DNA of 64,000 nucleotides, from NCBI RefSeq assembly GCF_030167905.1, contig NZ_JARGNA010000004.1:248001-312000 (forward strand). Reading direction: 5' to 3'. The stretch's first letter is position 1. Every line of letters begins with the position of its first letter. Source of the DNA: Flavobacterium terrisoli. Its GTDB lineage: Bacteria > Bacteroidota > Bacteroidia > Flavobacteriales > Flavobacteriaceae. The notes below the pieces were generated by a model, which was given only the letters and a program-made list of their open reading frames with translations, did not search any database and was not told where the DNA came from. Position numbers and translations under genes: made by a program. Of this stretch, positions 1 through 7,479 are shown in pieces.

Positions 1-105
1 AATGTTTATCGCCAAACTCAAATAGGAAGAAAGGGTTTCGCCAAAATCCCATTTTTTGAACAGCGGATAACTCCAGCCAAATATTTTCTCAACGACTTTA
101 TGCAT
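1..105 (-). CDS. Partial CDS (5' end only), possibly a mechanosensitive channel
   Basis: An ATG at 105 on the minus strand opens a frame that runs without a stop off the left edge of the window, giving 35 residues that start MHKVVEKIFGWSYPLFKKW. It overlaps the last 8 bases of the DUF3817 gene, the usual layout for two translationally coupled genes. The N-terminus recalls the short helix before the first membrane span of flavobacterial MscS-type channels, but that is from memory and the diagnostic part is missing. The coding call is better supported than the function. Confidence 0.42.
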   Translation of the reverse strand, partial: MHKVVEKIFGWSYPLFKKWDFGETLSSYLSLAINI

Positions 106-382
106 TTCTCACGTATTTTTTCTCAACATAAAAAGTAGCAAACGGCAATAGTGAGGCTAATTCAACCAAAAACAATTCTTTTAGGCTCCAGTTTTGCTTT
201 TTGAAAATAGCCAATGCCAATACAACATAAGCAATGAATAATAATCCATGTGCCATTCCAATCGGAAACAGTAATGTTTTATACAAATCCATATTTGTTG
301 GCTTGATGACTAACATATTAAAGAATAAAACTAAATAGGAAATACCTTCAGAGATGGCGATGAACTTAAAAAGCTTGGTCAT
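98..382 (-). CDS. DUF3817 family small integral membrane protein
   Basis: The 94-residue protein has about three hydrophobic segments (near residues 7-27, 36-62 and 72-88). It carries the family pattern of an EGISYLVLF stretch followed by a GMAHGLLFIAY stretch. DUF3817 proteins are small inner-membrane proteins of unknown role, related to B. subtilis YdzA. The ATG at 382 is preferred to a TTG at 403, because a TAnnTTTG promoter element covers 401-408 and the TTG lies inside it. The gene overlaps the partial gene downstream, so the two are probably co-transcribed. The family call is good; no function is known. Confidence 0.8.
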   Translation of the reverse strand: MTKLFKFIAISEGISYLVLFFNMLVIKPTNMDLYKTLLFPIGMAHGLLFIAYVVLALAIFKKQNWSLKELFLVELASLLPFATFYVEKKYVRNA

Positions 383-400
383 GATTTTTTTATTTGAAAG

Positions 401-408
401 CAAAATTA
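401..408 (-). promoter_or_regulatory. -7 promoter element (TAATTTTG) of the DUF3817 gene
   Basis: The minus strand reads TAATTTTG, an exact match to the Bacteroidota -7 consensus TAnnTTTG. It lies about 18 bases before the ATG at 382 and is divergent from the element at 442-449. Confidence 0.55.
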
Positions 409-441
409 AGTAATAACATCAATAAAGCGCGAAAAAGCTGT

Positions 442-449
442 TACTTTTG
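442..449 (+). promoter_or_regulatory. -7 promoter element (TACTTTTG) of the DUF6155 gene
   Basis: An exact TAnnTTTG match 16 bases before the ATG at 466. It shows that in-frame codons from 394 onward are upstream of transcription and not part of the protein. Confidence 0.55.
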
Positions 450-465
450 TTGGTATAAACAGAAT

Positions 466-981
466 ATGAGCAAAAGAGATTTAAAGAAATACCTCCATGA
501 ACTTTCCAAAGCACAATTGGAGGATCAAATCATAGAGTTGTATCACAAATTCAGTGATGTAAAAGTCTATTATGATTTTGCTTTCAATCCCAATGAAGAC
601 AAGCTTGTAAGAGAAGCCAAATTTAAAATCTCCAACGAATATTTCCCGGTTAAAGGTAAAAAATCAAAAATGCGCCGTTCTGTGGCGCAAAAATTTATCA
701 AGCATTTTATTTCACTTGGCGTTGACTCTTTTATCATTGCTGATATTATGCTGTACAATATCGAAATTGCACAGACCTTTTCTGCCGAAAGAACTGTTAA
801 ACAGGAATTGTTTTATAAAAGCATGCTCACTTCATTCCAACAAGCCGTTAGTTTTATGATTGAAAAAGGCGTTCTGGATGAGTTCAAAAGTAGAGTAGTG
901 GCTATCAAAGACGAAGCTATTGCCCAGAATTGGCTCAACTATTATGAGTTTATGGCTGTCGTTGAAAGACTTGAATATTAA
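466..981 (+). CDS. DUF6155 family protein
   Basis: This is a 171-residue soluble protein beginning MSKRDLKKYLHELSK. It is rich in lysine and predicted mostly helical, with no signal peptide or membrane segment. It matches my recollection of the Bacteroidota family DUF6155, whose function is unknown. The start at 466 follows the -7 element at 442-449; the longer frame from 394 would read through that promoter. It is monocistronic, divergent from the DUF3817 gene and followed by the helicase gene with its own promoter element. Confidence 0.75.
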   Translation: MSKRDLKKYLHELSKAQLEDQIIELYHKFSDVKVYYDFAFNPNEDKLVREAKFKISNEYFPVKGKKSKMRRSVAQKFIKHFISLGVDSFIIADIMLYNIEIAQTFSAERTVKQELFYKSMLTSFQQAVSFMIEKGVLDEFKSRVVAIKDEAIAQNWLNYYEFMAVVERLEY

Positions 982-1031
982 TTTTTTGTTATTTAGACTA
1001 ATTCAATTGCGCATAAACTCTTTTTTAGCTG

Positions 1032-1039
1032 TACTTTTG
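1032..1039 (+). promoter_or_regulatory. -7 promoter element (TACTTTTG) of the helicase gene
   Basis: An exact TAnnTTTG match 19 bases before the ATG at 1059. An ATTG at 1006-1009 could be the -33 element, with a spacing of 22 bases. Confidence 0.55.
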
Positions 1040-1058
1040 CAAAATTGTACAAATCACC

Positions 1059-2585
1059 ATGTCTCATAAAGATTTTAATGCCGAAATTGAAGAGAAAAAG
1101 GAACTTTACGGTTACCAAAAGGGAGATATTGACAAAATTTTTGACCGTTTAGACAACGCGCCAAGTGATCATCATTTGTTGTACCAACTGCCAACCGGTG
1201 GTGGAAAGACCGTAATTTTCTCCGAGATTGTACGTCGTTATTTATCCCAGCACGATAAAAAAGTCGTTGTGCTGACGCATCGGATTGAACTTTGCAAGCA
1301 GACATCCAAAATGCTCAAAGGCTTCGATGTCAAAAATAAAATCATCAACAGTAACATCAAGGATTTGCCTGATCAAGATGAATATTCTTGTTTTGTGGCC
1401 ATGGTGGAAACACTCAAAAACCGTCTGAATGATGAGAAATTGATGATTGACAATGTGGGTTTGGTTATCATTGACGAAGCCCATTATAATTCGTTCCGAA
1501 AATTACTCAGCCAGTTCAAAAAATCGTTTATTCTTGGCGTTACCGCAACGCCTTTAAGCTCGAATATCAAGTTGCCAATGCATCAGAATTATGATGAATT
1601 AATTGTTGGTGACACCATACAATCACTTATAGATAAAGGCTTTTTGGCCAAAGCAACGACTTATAGCTATGATGTTGGATTGACCTCGCTTAAAGTGGGA
1701 ATCAATGGTGATTATACGGTAAAATCTTCCGATGATTTGTATATGAATATGGTCATGCAAGAAAAATTACTGCATGCTTATACCGAGAAATCATTAGGTA
1801 AAAAGACTTTGATTTTTAATAATGGTATCAATACGTCCTTATATGTGTATGATACTTTCAGGGAAGCTGGTTATCCTATAAAACACTTGGACAATACAAC
1901 TTCTGCAGAAGATCGGAAAGAAATCCTTCATTGGTTTAAAAAAACTCCGGACGCCATTTTAACCTCTGTCGGAATCTTAACCACAGGTTTTGACGAACCA
2001 ACAGTAGAAAGCATTATCCTGAATCGCGCTACAAAATCATTGACTTTGTATTTTCAGATGATTGGCCGTGGTTCGCGTAAATTGCCACATAAAGATGAAT
2101 TTACGGTTATCGACTTAGGAAACAATGCGTTGCGATTTGGTTTGTGGAATGATCCGGTAGATTGGCAGCATATCTTTAAAGCACCTGAGTATTATTTGGA
2201 AAGCCTTCGTGATGATGCTGAAATTGAATATGGTTTCAGATATACCATGCCCGAAGCTACCCGAAAAATGTTTGCCAAAACAGCGGTAATAGATATGGAC
2301 ATCGAAGAAGAATTCAAAAAGAATACAGCACTGAATTTGCGTTCCAAAGAAGTACTCGAAAAATCCATAAACCAACATGCCTTAATGTGCGTTGAAAATT
2401 CATCTGATTTGAATGGCGCCAGAATGTTATCCAAATTATTATCGGATGATATCGATAGCCGTGTCAAACGATTTGTGAGTTGTCTTGGAAAAACCAGCAA
2501 GAATTATCGTGAATGGCTGATTGAAGATTATAAAACTAAATTAAGTTTGGCCATCGGGAAAAAGTTCAGAGAACTAAATTTCTAA
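1059..2585 (+). CDS. DEAD/DEAH-box helicase, SSL2-like superfamily 2
   Basis: The 508-residue protein has a complete SF2 core: a Q-like GYQ motif near residue 18, Walker A PTGGGKT at 45-51, the DEAH box at 139-142, GVTATP at about 160, and a C-terminal domain with the arginine-rich QMIGRGSRK motif. This is the architecture of SSL2/RecQ-like single-polypeptide helicases that unwind nucleic acid using ATP. About 140 further residues at the C-terminus carry no motif I recognise. The gene stands alone with its own promoter and has no nuclease or methylase neighbour, so a restriction or defence role is not supported. The substrate is unknown. Confidence 0.85.
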   Translation: MSHKDFNAEIEEKKELYGYQKGDIDKIFDRLDNAPSDHHLLYQLPTGGGKTVIFSEIVRRYLSQHDKKVVVLTHRIELCKQTSKMLKGFDVKNKIINSNIKDLPDQDEYSCFVAMVETLKNRLNDEKLMIDNVGLVIIDEAHYNSFRKLLSQFKKSFILGVTATPLSSNIKLPMHQNYDELIVGDTIQSLIDKGFLAKATTYSYDVGLTSLKVGINGDYTVKSSDDLYMNMVMQEKLLHAYTEKSLGKKTLIFNNGINTSLYVYDTFREAGYPIKHLDNTTSAEDRKEILHWFKKTPDAILTSVGILTTGFDEPTVESIILNRATKSLTLYFQMIGRGSRKLPHKDEFTVIDLGNNALRFGLWNDPVDWQHIFKAPEYYLESLRDDAEIEYGFRYTMPEATRKMFAKTAVIDMDIEEEFKKNTALNLRSKEVLEKSINQHALMCVENSSDLNGARMLSKLLSDDIDSRVKRFVSCLGKTSKNYREWLIEDYKTKLSLAIGKKFRELNF

Positions 2586-2783
2586 GACACCGATTGAAGT
2601 AAGGTATTATATAATGTTATTTTACAACGATTTACAAATAAATTAAAAGTCCTTTGAAATTTATATAAATGAAACTATAATTTATATTATGTAAAATAGA
2701 ATTTTTAAGAATTCCTGCATTCTATCTTTACATAGTTATTAAAATGTTTTTAACAATCACCTCTATCTTGCGCAAACCTTTAC

Positions 2784-2791
2784 TATTTTTG
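2784..2791 (+). promoter_or_regulatory. -7 promoter element (TATTTTTG) of the CNB-CBS gene
   Basis: An exact TAnnTTTG match 37 bases before the ATG at 2829, within a 243-bp AT-rich intergenic stretch in which I see nothing else. Confidence 0.5.
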
Positions 2792-2828
2792 TCAAGTCAA
2801 AACAATCAGATTTATTTAAATAAAAGCT

Positions 2829-4745
2829 ATGAGTAATTCAATTGCTGAAAATATTGCCAATTTTTTAAAAGAATATCCACCATTCAATTATCTGAGTTAT
2901 GATGAATTGATTCAGGTTGCTGTCAATATTGGTGTTGTTAATTTAGACAAGCATAAAATTTTGTTTCAAATTGACGACAAACTGCACGATAGTTTTTATG
3001 TAGTGGCTTCCGGCGCTATTACGCTGACTGTGATTGCTGATGCAGAAGAAACCTTATTGAATAAATGTTATGCCGGAGATGTGTTTGGTTTGCGTCCGTT
3101 TTTTGCCAAAAACAATTACATGATGACGGCCAAAGCCCGTGAAGACAGTATTGTTTATGCTATTCCTATTGCTACTTTTAAGCCTTTTGTGGCGCAGAAT
3201 CCTCAGGTGCTTGACTTTTTACTGGAAAGTTTCGCTACCAATACGCGCAATCCTTTCGATAAGGAAAATCGCGGCAAACTTATTACCGATAACGTTTACA
3301 CTGAAAATCAAACCAGTGAAATACAATATTTTCAGTCCTTAACCTATAATAAAACACCGCTTAAAATTGCTGGTACGACTGCCGTTAAAGACGCTGCGCA
3401 GTTAATGACCGAGAATCTTGTGGACAGTTCTATTATCATTGAACAAAATTACCCTATCGGTATTGTTACTGATACCGATTTCAGGACTAAGATTGCCAAT
3501 GGCCGCTTTCCTATTTCTACTGCAGTAGACAAAATCATGTCTTCTCCTGTAATTACAGTGCCTGAAAATGTTTCAGTTGCCGAAGCACAATTGTTATTGT
3601 TAAAGTATAATGTCAGCCATTTGTGTGTGACTACCGATGGTTCCGATAAATCTGAAGTAAAAGGCATTATCTCTGAGCACGACCTGATTGTGGCTCAAGC
3701 CAATAATCCAGGCGTTTTAATAAAAGAAATCAAGCGTTCCCTATCGCCTAAAGAATTGAAATTGGTTCGTGAAAAACTAACCGATTTGATTCAGACATCG
3801 ATTGCCAAGAACATTCCGCTGCCACACATTTACAATATTACCGGTGAAATCATTACCGCCATTATAAAACGTTCTGTAGAATTAGCCATTTTAGATTTGG
3901 GTTCTCCTCCATCGCGTTTTGCCTGGTTGAGTATCGGAAGTCAGGGAAGAAAGGAGCAATTGCTATTGACCGATCAGGACAGCATTCTGATTTTTGAAGA
4001 TGTTGCGCCCGAAAAATATCGTGATGTAAAGGATTATTTCCTGAAATTGGCCAAAAGAACCACTGCTATTCTGGAAAAAGTGGGCTACCAATTTTGCCCT
4101 AATGGACACATGGCGAGCAATATGCTTTGGTGCAAATCACTGTCAGACTGGATGAAACAATACAACAACTGGATGAAAACACCGGGAGAATCATCAAATG
4201 ATATCGCCAGCATCTTTTTTGACTACGAAATTGCCTTTGGTGAAGGAAAAATTGAAGATGCCATTTCTGATTTGATTTTCAAAAACACTAAGAACAATGC
4301 GCTTTTCTTTGATTATTTGGGCAATGATGCTTTGCGTAAAAATCCACCGCTGAACTTTTTCAAAAAATTCAATTTGGAAGAAGAAGGCGAACATAAAGGC
4401 AAATTTGACATCAAAAACAAAGCAATCATGCCGTTGGTTGACGGCGCCAGATTGTTTGCCATCAGTATGAATTTAAGAGGAATCAACAATACCTATTCCC
4501 GTTTTAAACAGTTGGCTTTGGTTGATCCTAAGTTCTCAGAAATCTATTTGAACTGTGCCGATGCCTTTTTAATATTGTCCAAATTCAGGACTTTGGAAGG
4601 TTTGAAGAATGACAGTTCCGGCCAATTTGTCAATATTGAGGAATTGACCAAAGTAGACCGTGAAAAGTTAAAGAATGCTTTAGCTCCAATGAGAGAATTG
4701 GAGGAATTAATAAAAGACAAATTTCAATTAACACAATTCTCCTGA
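2829..4745 (+). CDS. CNB-CBS-DUF294 nucleotidyltransferase-like signalling protein
   Basis: The 638-residue protein has three parts. Residues 10-130 form a cyclic-nucleotide-binding fold, including GDVFGLRPFF. Residues 165-290 hold two CBS domains. From about 300 there is a DUF294 nucleotidyltransferase domain with GSQGRKEQLLLTDQDS, the GS...D-x-D signature of GlnD-type transferases, followed by the helical DUF294 C-terminal domain. Such proteins are thought to sense adenine nucleotides or cyclic nucleotides, but target and reaction are unknown. The DnaQ-like gene begins one base after its stop, so the two form an operon; this pairing recurs in many bacteria. Confidence 0.88.
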   Translation: MSNSIAENIANFLKEYPPFNYLSYDELIQVAVNIGVVNLDKHKILFQIDDKLHDSFYVVASGAITLTVIADAEETLLNKCYAGDVFGLRPFFAKNNYMMTAKAREDSIVYAIPIATFKPFVAQNPQVLDFLLESFATNTRNPFDKENRGKLITDNVYTENQTSEIQYFQSLTYNKTPLKIAGTTAVKDAAQLMTENLVDSSIIIEQNYPIGIVTDTDFRTKIANGRFPISTAVDKIMSSPVITVPENVSVAEAQLLLLKYNVSHLCVTTDGSDKSEVKGIISEHDLIVAQANNPGVLIKEIKRSLSPKELKLVREKLTDLIQTSIAKNIPLPHIYNITGEIITAIIKRSVELAILDLGSPPSRFAWLSIGSQGRKEQLLLTDQDSILIFEDVAPEKYRDVKDYFLKLAKRTTAILEKVGYQFCPNGHMASNMLWCKSLSDWMKQYNNWMKTPGESSNDIASIFFDYEIAFGEGKIEDAISDLIFKNTKNNALFFDYLGNDALRKNPPLNFFKKFNLEEEGEHKGKFDIKNKAIMPLVDGARLFAISMNLRGINNTYSRFKQLALVDPKFSEIYLNCADAFLILSKFRTLEGLKNDSSGQFVNIEELTKVDREKLKNALAPMRELEELIKDKFQLTQFS

Positions 4746-4746
4746 T

Positions 4747-5343
4747 ATGCTGGATTGGATTAAGAATATCAATAAGGAATACCCCGAATTTTGGAAATCT
4801 TATTTGGCTAAGTTTGAAACGAAGTCCAATAGGTATATCATTTTAAGCACTGAAACTACCGGCTTGAATCCAAAAAAAGATGTAATCTTATCTTTTGGAG
4901 GTTTGGCTGTGGTGAATGATATGATTAAAATTGGCGACAACTTTGAAGTGGTGATCCTGCAATACAAATACCTTCATGATAACGGGTTGTCCAATGAGTT
5001 CCTGATTGAAAGTAAATTACCTAAACTGGCTGAATACAACGCCATTCAGGCCTTGGTTGAATATATTGAAAACTCCGTTTTGGTTGGTCACCGCATTCAT
5101 TTTGACATTGAAATGATTAACGAAGCGCTTGAAAAGATGGATTGTGGCAAACTCAAAAATGAGGCATTGGATATTGAAATCATGCACCAGAAGTTACTGG
5201 ATATCACCAACAAGTCTTTTTCCATTGAGGATTTGATCAAGCATTACAAACTTCCGTTAAGCGAAAAAAATTCTGCTTCAGACGATGCTTATGCCATTGC
5301 CTTATTGTTTTTGAAATTAAAGACACGATTAGGTTTTAAATAA
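4747..5343 (+). CDS. DnaQ-like 3'-5' exonuclease fold with altered active site
   Basis: The 198-residue protein has the RNase H-like fold of the DEDDh exonucleases. The usual DxE of Exo I reads S34-T-E36 in STETTG, so the first metal-binding aspartate is a serine. The Exo II aspartate is present (HFD, D120). In Exo III the catalytic histidine is N175, in NSASDDA, and D180 is kept. Two of the canonical catalytic residues are therefore changed and nuclease activity is doubtful. It follows the CNB-CBS gene by one base, which suggests the pair acts together. The fold call is firm; activity is an open question. Confidence 0.82.
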   Translation: MLDWIKNINKEYPEFWKSYLAKFETKSNRYIILSTETTGLNPKKDVILSFGGLAVVNDMIKIGDNFEVVILQYKYLHDNGLSNEFLIESKLPKLAEYNAIQALVEYIENSVLVGHRIHFDIEMINEALEKMDCGKLKNEALDIEIMHQKLLDITNKSFSIEDLIKHYKLPLSEKNSASDDAYAIALLFLKLKTRLGFK

Positions 5344-5346
5344 CAA

Positions 5347-5371
5347 AAAGCCCGTTTGGGGAACGGGCTTT
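5347..5371. terminator. Hairpin terminator between convergent genes
   Basis: AAAGCCCGTT at 5347-5356 pairs perfectly with AACGGGCTTT at 5362-5371 around a 5-base loop. It sits between the ends of the DnaQ-like gene and the convergent CAP lipoprotein gene and could serve both. The T tract is short. Confidence 0.7.
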
Positions 5372-5408
5372 CAGAGATCTGTCAAAATCAAACAAAACAA
5401 TAATCAAA

Positions 5409-5903
5409 CTATTTTCTCATAAACATGTTAGTGTAATATTTTCTTCCGGTGTCCGGATTTGTTGTAACTGATATTCCTAAGTGCGTGTAGTCACCTTCAA
5501 TGTTTGCTTTGTGTGATGGGCTGTTTAACCAGGCCGCAAATACACTCTCAGCAGTCAAATAGTTATAAGCGATATTCTCGCCTACTCTTTCCGCTCCTAA
5601 TACTCTGATTAAATTATCAGAACGTTGTTGGAAATAATCGTGGTTGAACACATTGTTATCAATCATATATAAGTTATGCTCTTCCGATTTGTAAGAGATA
5701 TGATTGATCACTTCAAGGGTATTTAGTCCGATACTTTGACGGTAGTTGTTAATTAGCGTTACTAATTTTAACTCTGTTTCGTTGTAATTGTAGGTAGTTA
5801 CAACTTGCTTGTCTGAAGTAGATTCTTCTGTGTCAGAAGAACAAGATACCATAGTGAACACGATTGCTAACGGCAACAATGCTCTAAACATTTTTGCTTT
5901 CAT
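5409..5903 (-). CDS. CAP-domain (SCP/PR1, YkwD-like) lipoprotein
   Basis: The 164-residue protein starts with a lipoprotein signal ending MVSC, so Cys21 would be lipidated. A CAP domain fills residues 45-164, with the YkwD-type features LINNYRQSIGL, NHDYFQQR, VGENIAYN and SPSHKANI; the histidines and the glutamate of GEN form the usual cavity. Bacterial CAP proteins are secreted or envelope proteins of poorly known function. The short acidic stretch after the Cys is typical of exported flavobacterial lipoproteins. Its upstream region is unusual: two perfect 37-bp direct repeats end 13 bases before the ATG. Confidence 0.88.
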   Translation of the reverse strand: MKAKMFRALLPLAIVFTMVSCSSDTEESTSDKQVVTTYNYNETELKLVTLINNYRQSIGLNTLEVINHISYKSEEHNLYMIDNNVFNHDYFQQRSDNLIRVLGAERVGENIAYNYLTAESVFAAWLNSPSHKANIEGDYTHLGISVTTNPDTGRKYYTNMFMRK

Positions 5904-5915
5904 AGTAGTAGGTTA

Positions 5916-5952
5916 AGTTTTTAATAAAGTAGATGTGGGGCAAACACTTTAT
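5916..5952. repeat. 37-bp direct repeat, copy 1 (gene-proximal)
   Basis: A 37-bp sequence with core AGATGTGGGGCAAACACTTT, identical to copy 2 at 5968-6004, with starts 52 bp apart. Each copy holds an inverted repeat, ATAAAGT to ACTTTAT around a 15-base loop. This copy ends 13 bases before the CAP lipoprotein ATG and may be an operator or a 5'-UTR hairpin. Confidence 0.9.
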
Positions 5953-5967
5953 TTGATTAATATTGAC

Positions 5968-6004
5968 AGTTTTTAATAAAGTAGATGTGGGGCAAACACT
6001 TTAT
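5968..6004. repeat. 37-bp direct repeat, copy 2 (gene-distal)
   Basis: Identical over 37 bp to copy 1, separated from it by 15 bp of unrelated AT-rich sequence. Flanking bases differ, so the repeat boundaries are sharp. Confidence 0.9.
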
Positions 6005-6080
6005 AGATTTTATTTTTAAGAACGTATTGTTTGATTTGGTTAGACAATACTACCATTTTTACCGTTTAAGTGACAAATAA

Positions 6081-6148
6081 AATCGATGAAATGCACTTTT
6101 TTATATTTATTATAAGATATTTTCTTACTTATATGCATTTCGTCGATT
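6081..6148. repeat. Inverted repeat, 15-bp arms, 38-base loop
   Basis: AATCGATGAAATGCA at 6081-6095 pairs with TGCATTTCGTCGATT at 6134-6148, 14 of 15 positions exact and the other a possible G-U. The AT-rich loop holds a smaller TAAGA/TCTTA palindrome. It could be a dimeric regulator site or a stem-loop RNA; nothing else identifies it. Confidence 0.6.
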
Positions 6149-6174
6149 GTGTTTAACGTTATAGTATGAAATAA

Positions 6175-6200
6175 AAAAACCACTCATTTGAGTGGTTTTT
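6175..6200. terminator. Bidirectional intrinsic terminator
   Basis: CCACTC at 6180-6185 pairs with GAGTGG at 6190-6195. The hairpin is flanked by an A run on the left and a T run on the right, so it works in both directions. It lies just past the stop of the minus-strand gene ending at 6224. Confidence 0.8.
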
Positions 6201-6223
6201 TGTTTTATTGGGTTTCTAAAAAA

Positions 6224-6505
6224 TCAGGCTGACTTATATATCCTGTTTATGGGTATAGAATGACCTTGTTTGAGAATAACTCTTTGATCGGTTACAGCCC
6301 AAACTGTAGTTTCCACTACTTTTTTAGAATGATTGTCTTCAAAATAAATTCTGATTTTAGAATGTTCCAGATTGCCTAATGCCAAAGCTCTCTGCAAATC
6401 GGAATGCCTTTGCTGGATTTCTTCCCGGGTTTCAAGTACGTCTGATTGTGGAAACGAAAGAAGCTGGATTGCCTCCTTATCGATAGATTCAAAGTTGGGT
6501 TTCAT
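6224..6505 (-). CDS. Conserved-looking small hypothetical protein
   Basis: I do not recognise this 93-residue soluble protein. It has no signal peptide or membrane segment. The N-terminal half is helical and charged (TREEIQQRHSDLQRALALGN). The C-terminal half looks like short beta strands (KIRIYFEDN, TTVWAVTDQRVILKQG), ending with a pattern reminiscent of PH-like or Sm-like small barrels, although the resemblance is weak. It is transcribed away from the mutarotase-like gene, with only about 60 bp between the two starts, and ends at a clear terminator. It is probably a real gene of unknown function. Confidence 0.7.
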   Translation of the reverse strand: MKPNFESIDKEAIQLLSFPQSDVLETREEIQQRHSDLQRALALGNLEHSKIRIYFEDNHSKKVVETTVWAVTDQRVILKQGHSIPINRIYKSA

Positions 6506-6559
6506 AATACATAGATTAAGTTTGTAAATAGATTAATGGGCAGAATAAAATTAATAAAA

Positions 6560-6567
6560 TATATTTG
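6560..6567 (+). promoter_or_regulatory. -7 promoter element (TATATTTG) of the mutarotase-like gene
   Basis: An exact TAnnTTTG match. Its last base is the G of a GTG at 6567 that would otherwise look like the gene start, so that GTG cannot be used; transcription should begin near 6573. Confidence 0.6.
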
Positions 6568-6605
6568 TGAGCCAAATTTTTGCAAAAAAAAACACCAACT
6601 CCATT

Positions 6606-7460
6606 TTGACTACAACTATCTCAAATTCAATATTATCTGCCACAATTAACCACAAAGGCGCTGAACTCATTTCACTTCAATCTGTCGATACAAAAAAGGA
6701 ATACATTTGGGAAGGAAACCCCCAATTTTGGGGCAAGCACTCACCTATCCTGTTTCCGATTGTGGGAACTTTAAAAAACAATTCCTATCGATACAAAGAC
6801 AAAATCTATTCATTATCCCGGCATGGATTTGCAAGGGATTTTGTTTTTCAATTAATTACAGAAGAAAAGAATAAAGTAGTTTTTTCTTTACAAGATAACG
6901 AATCAACTTTTAACATTTATCCGTTCCATTTTGAATTACAGCTCATTTATACTTTGAAAAAATCGGAGTTGATTGTGACTTATAAAGTGATTAATAAGAG
7001 CACTGAAACGATGCCTTTTTCCATTGGTGCCCATCCGGCTTTTGCATTGAAAAACGGATTTGAAAAGTACAATCTGCAATTTGAAACCGATGAGAATTTA
7101 GTCAGCTATGCTTTAGAAAATGATTTGCTGTCTGAAAACACACAACATATTGATTTGAAAAACAATCGATTGCCTCTCTCTTATTCTTTATTCGAAAATG
7201 ATGCTTTAGTATTTAAAACATTGAAGTCAAAGCAAATTCAGATTCTTGAAAATGATAAACCCATCCTGAATTTCAAGTTTGATGACTTCCCGAATTTTGG
7301 AATTTGGACTAAAACAAACGCACCTTTTATTTGCTTGGAACCTTGGTTAGGCTACGCCGACACTGTAAATGCCAATGGAAATATCCTGGAGAAAGAAGGA
7401 ATTCAATTATTAGAAAGTAATTCTTATAAAGAATTTAATTTTAGCATGGAATTTGTATAA
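6606..7460 (+). CDS. Aldose 1-epimerase-like (galactose mutarotase fold) protein
   Basis: This is a 284-residue cytosolic protein of the galactose mutarotase-like superfamily. Recognisable stretches are the N-terminal NHKGAELISLQ, EYIWEGNPQFWGKHSPILFPIVG, SRHGFARD with the sugar-contacting histidine, and IGAHPAF with the second. This subgroup (YeaD/YihR-like) probably interconverts sugar anomers, but the substrate is not evident. The start is set at TTG 6606, because the GTG at 6567 lies inside the -7 element and the TTG gives the family's usual N-terminus; there is no ATG in the region. The GNAT gene follows after 19 bp. Confidence 0.85.
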   Translation: MTTTISNSILSATINHKGAELISLQSVDTKKEYIWEGNPQFWGKHSPILFPIVGTLKNNSYRYKDKIYSLSRHGFARDFVFQLITEEKNKVVFSLQDNESTFNIYPFHFELQLIYTLKKSELIVTYKVINKSTETMPFSIGAHPAFALKNGFEKYNLQFETDENLVSYALENDLLSENTQHIDLKNNRLPLSYSLFENDALVFKTLKSKQIQILENDKPILNFKFDDFPNFGIWTKTNAPFICLEPWLGYADTVNANGNILEKEGIQLLESNSYKEFNFSMEFV

Positions 7461-7479
7461 ATTTACAAAAAACGAATTT

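Larger units (their letters stand above)
5904..6223. other. 320-bp intergenic region with several structured elements
   Basis: No gene is visible. From left to right it holds the CAP gene leader with two 37-bp direct repeats (5916-6004), plain AT-rich sequence, a large inverted repeat (6081-6148) and a terminator hairpin (6175-6200) for the small gene to the right. Confidence 0.75.

Noticed and set aside
2115..2500. Antisense open frames inside the helicase and other long genes
   Set aside because: They are shadows of the true coding strand with no promoter or family match.
1059..2585. Restriction or defence-system helicase
   Set aside because: No methylase, nuclease or other defence gene adjoins it, so the evidence supports only an SF2 helicase.
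5916..6004. CRISPR array of two 37-bp repeats
   Set aside because: Only two copies with a 15-bp gap, no cas genes, and location in a gene leader.
6567..6605. Longer start (GTG at 6567) for the mutarotase-like gene
   Set aside because: The GTG is the end of the TATATTTG promoter element, so it would not be transcribed; the TTG at 6606 fits the family.
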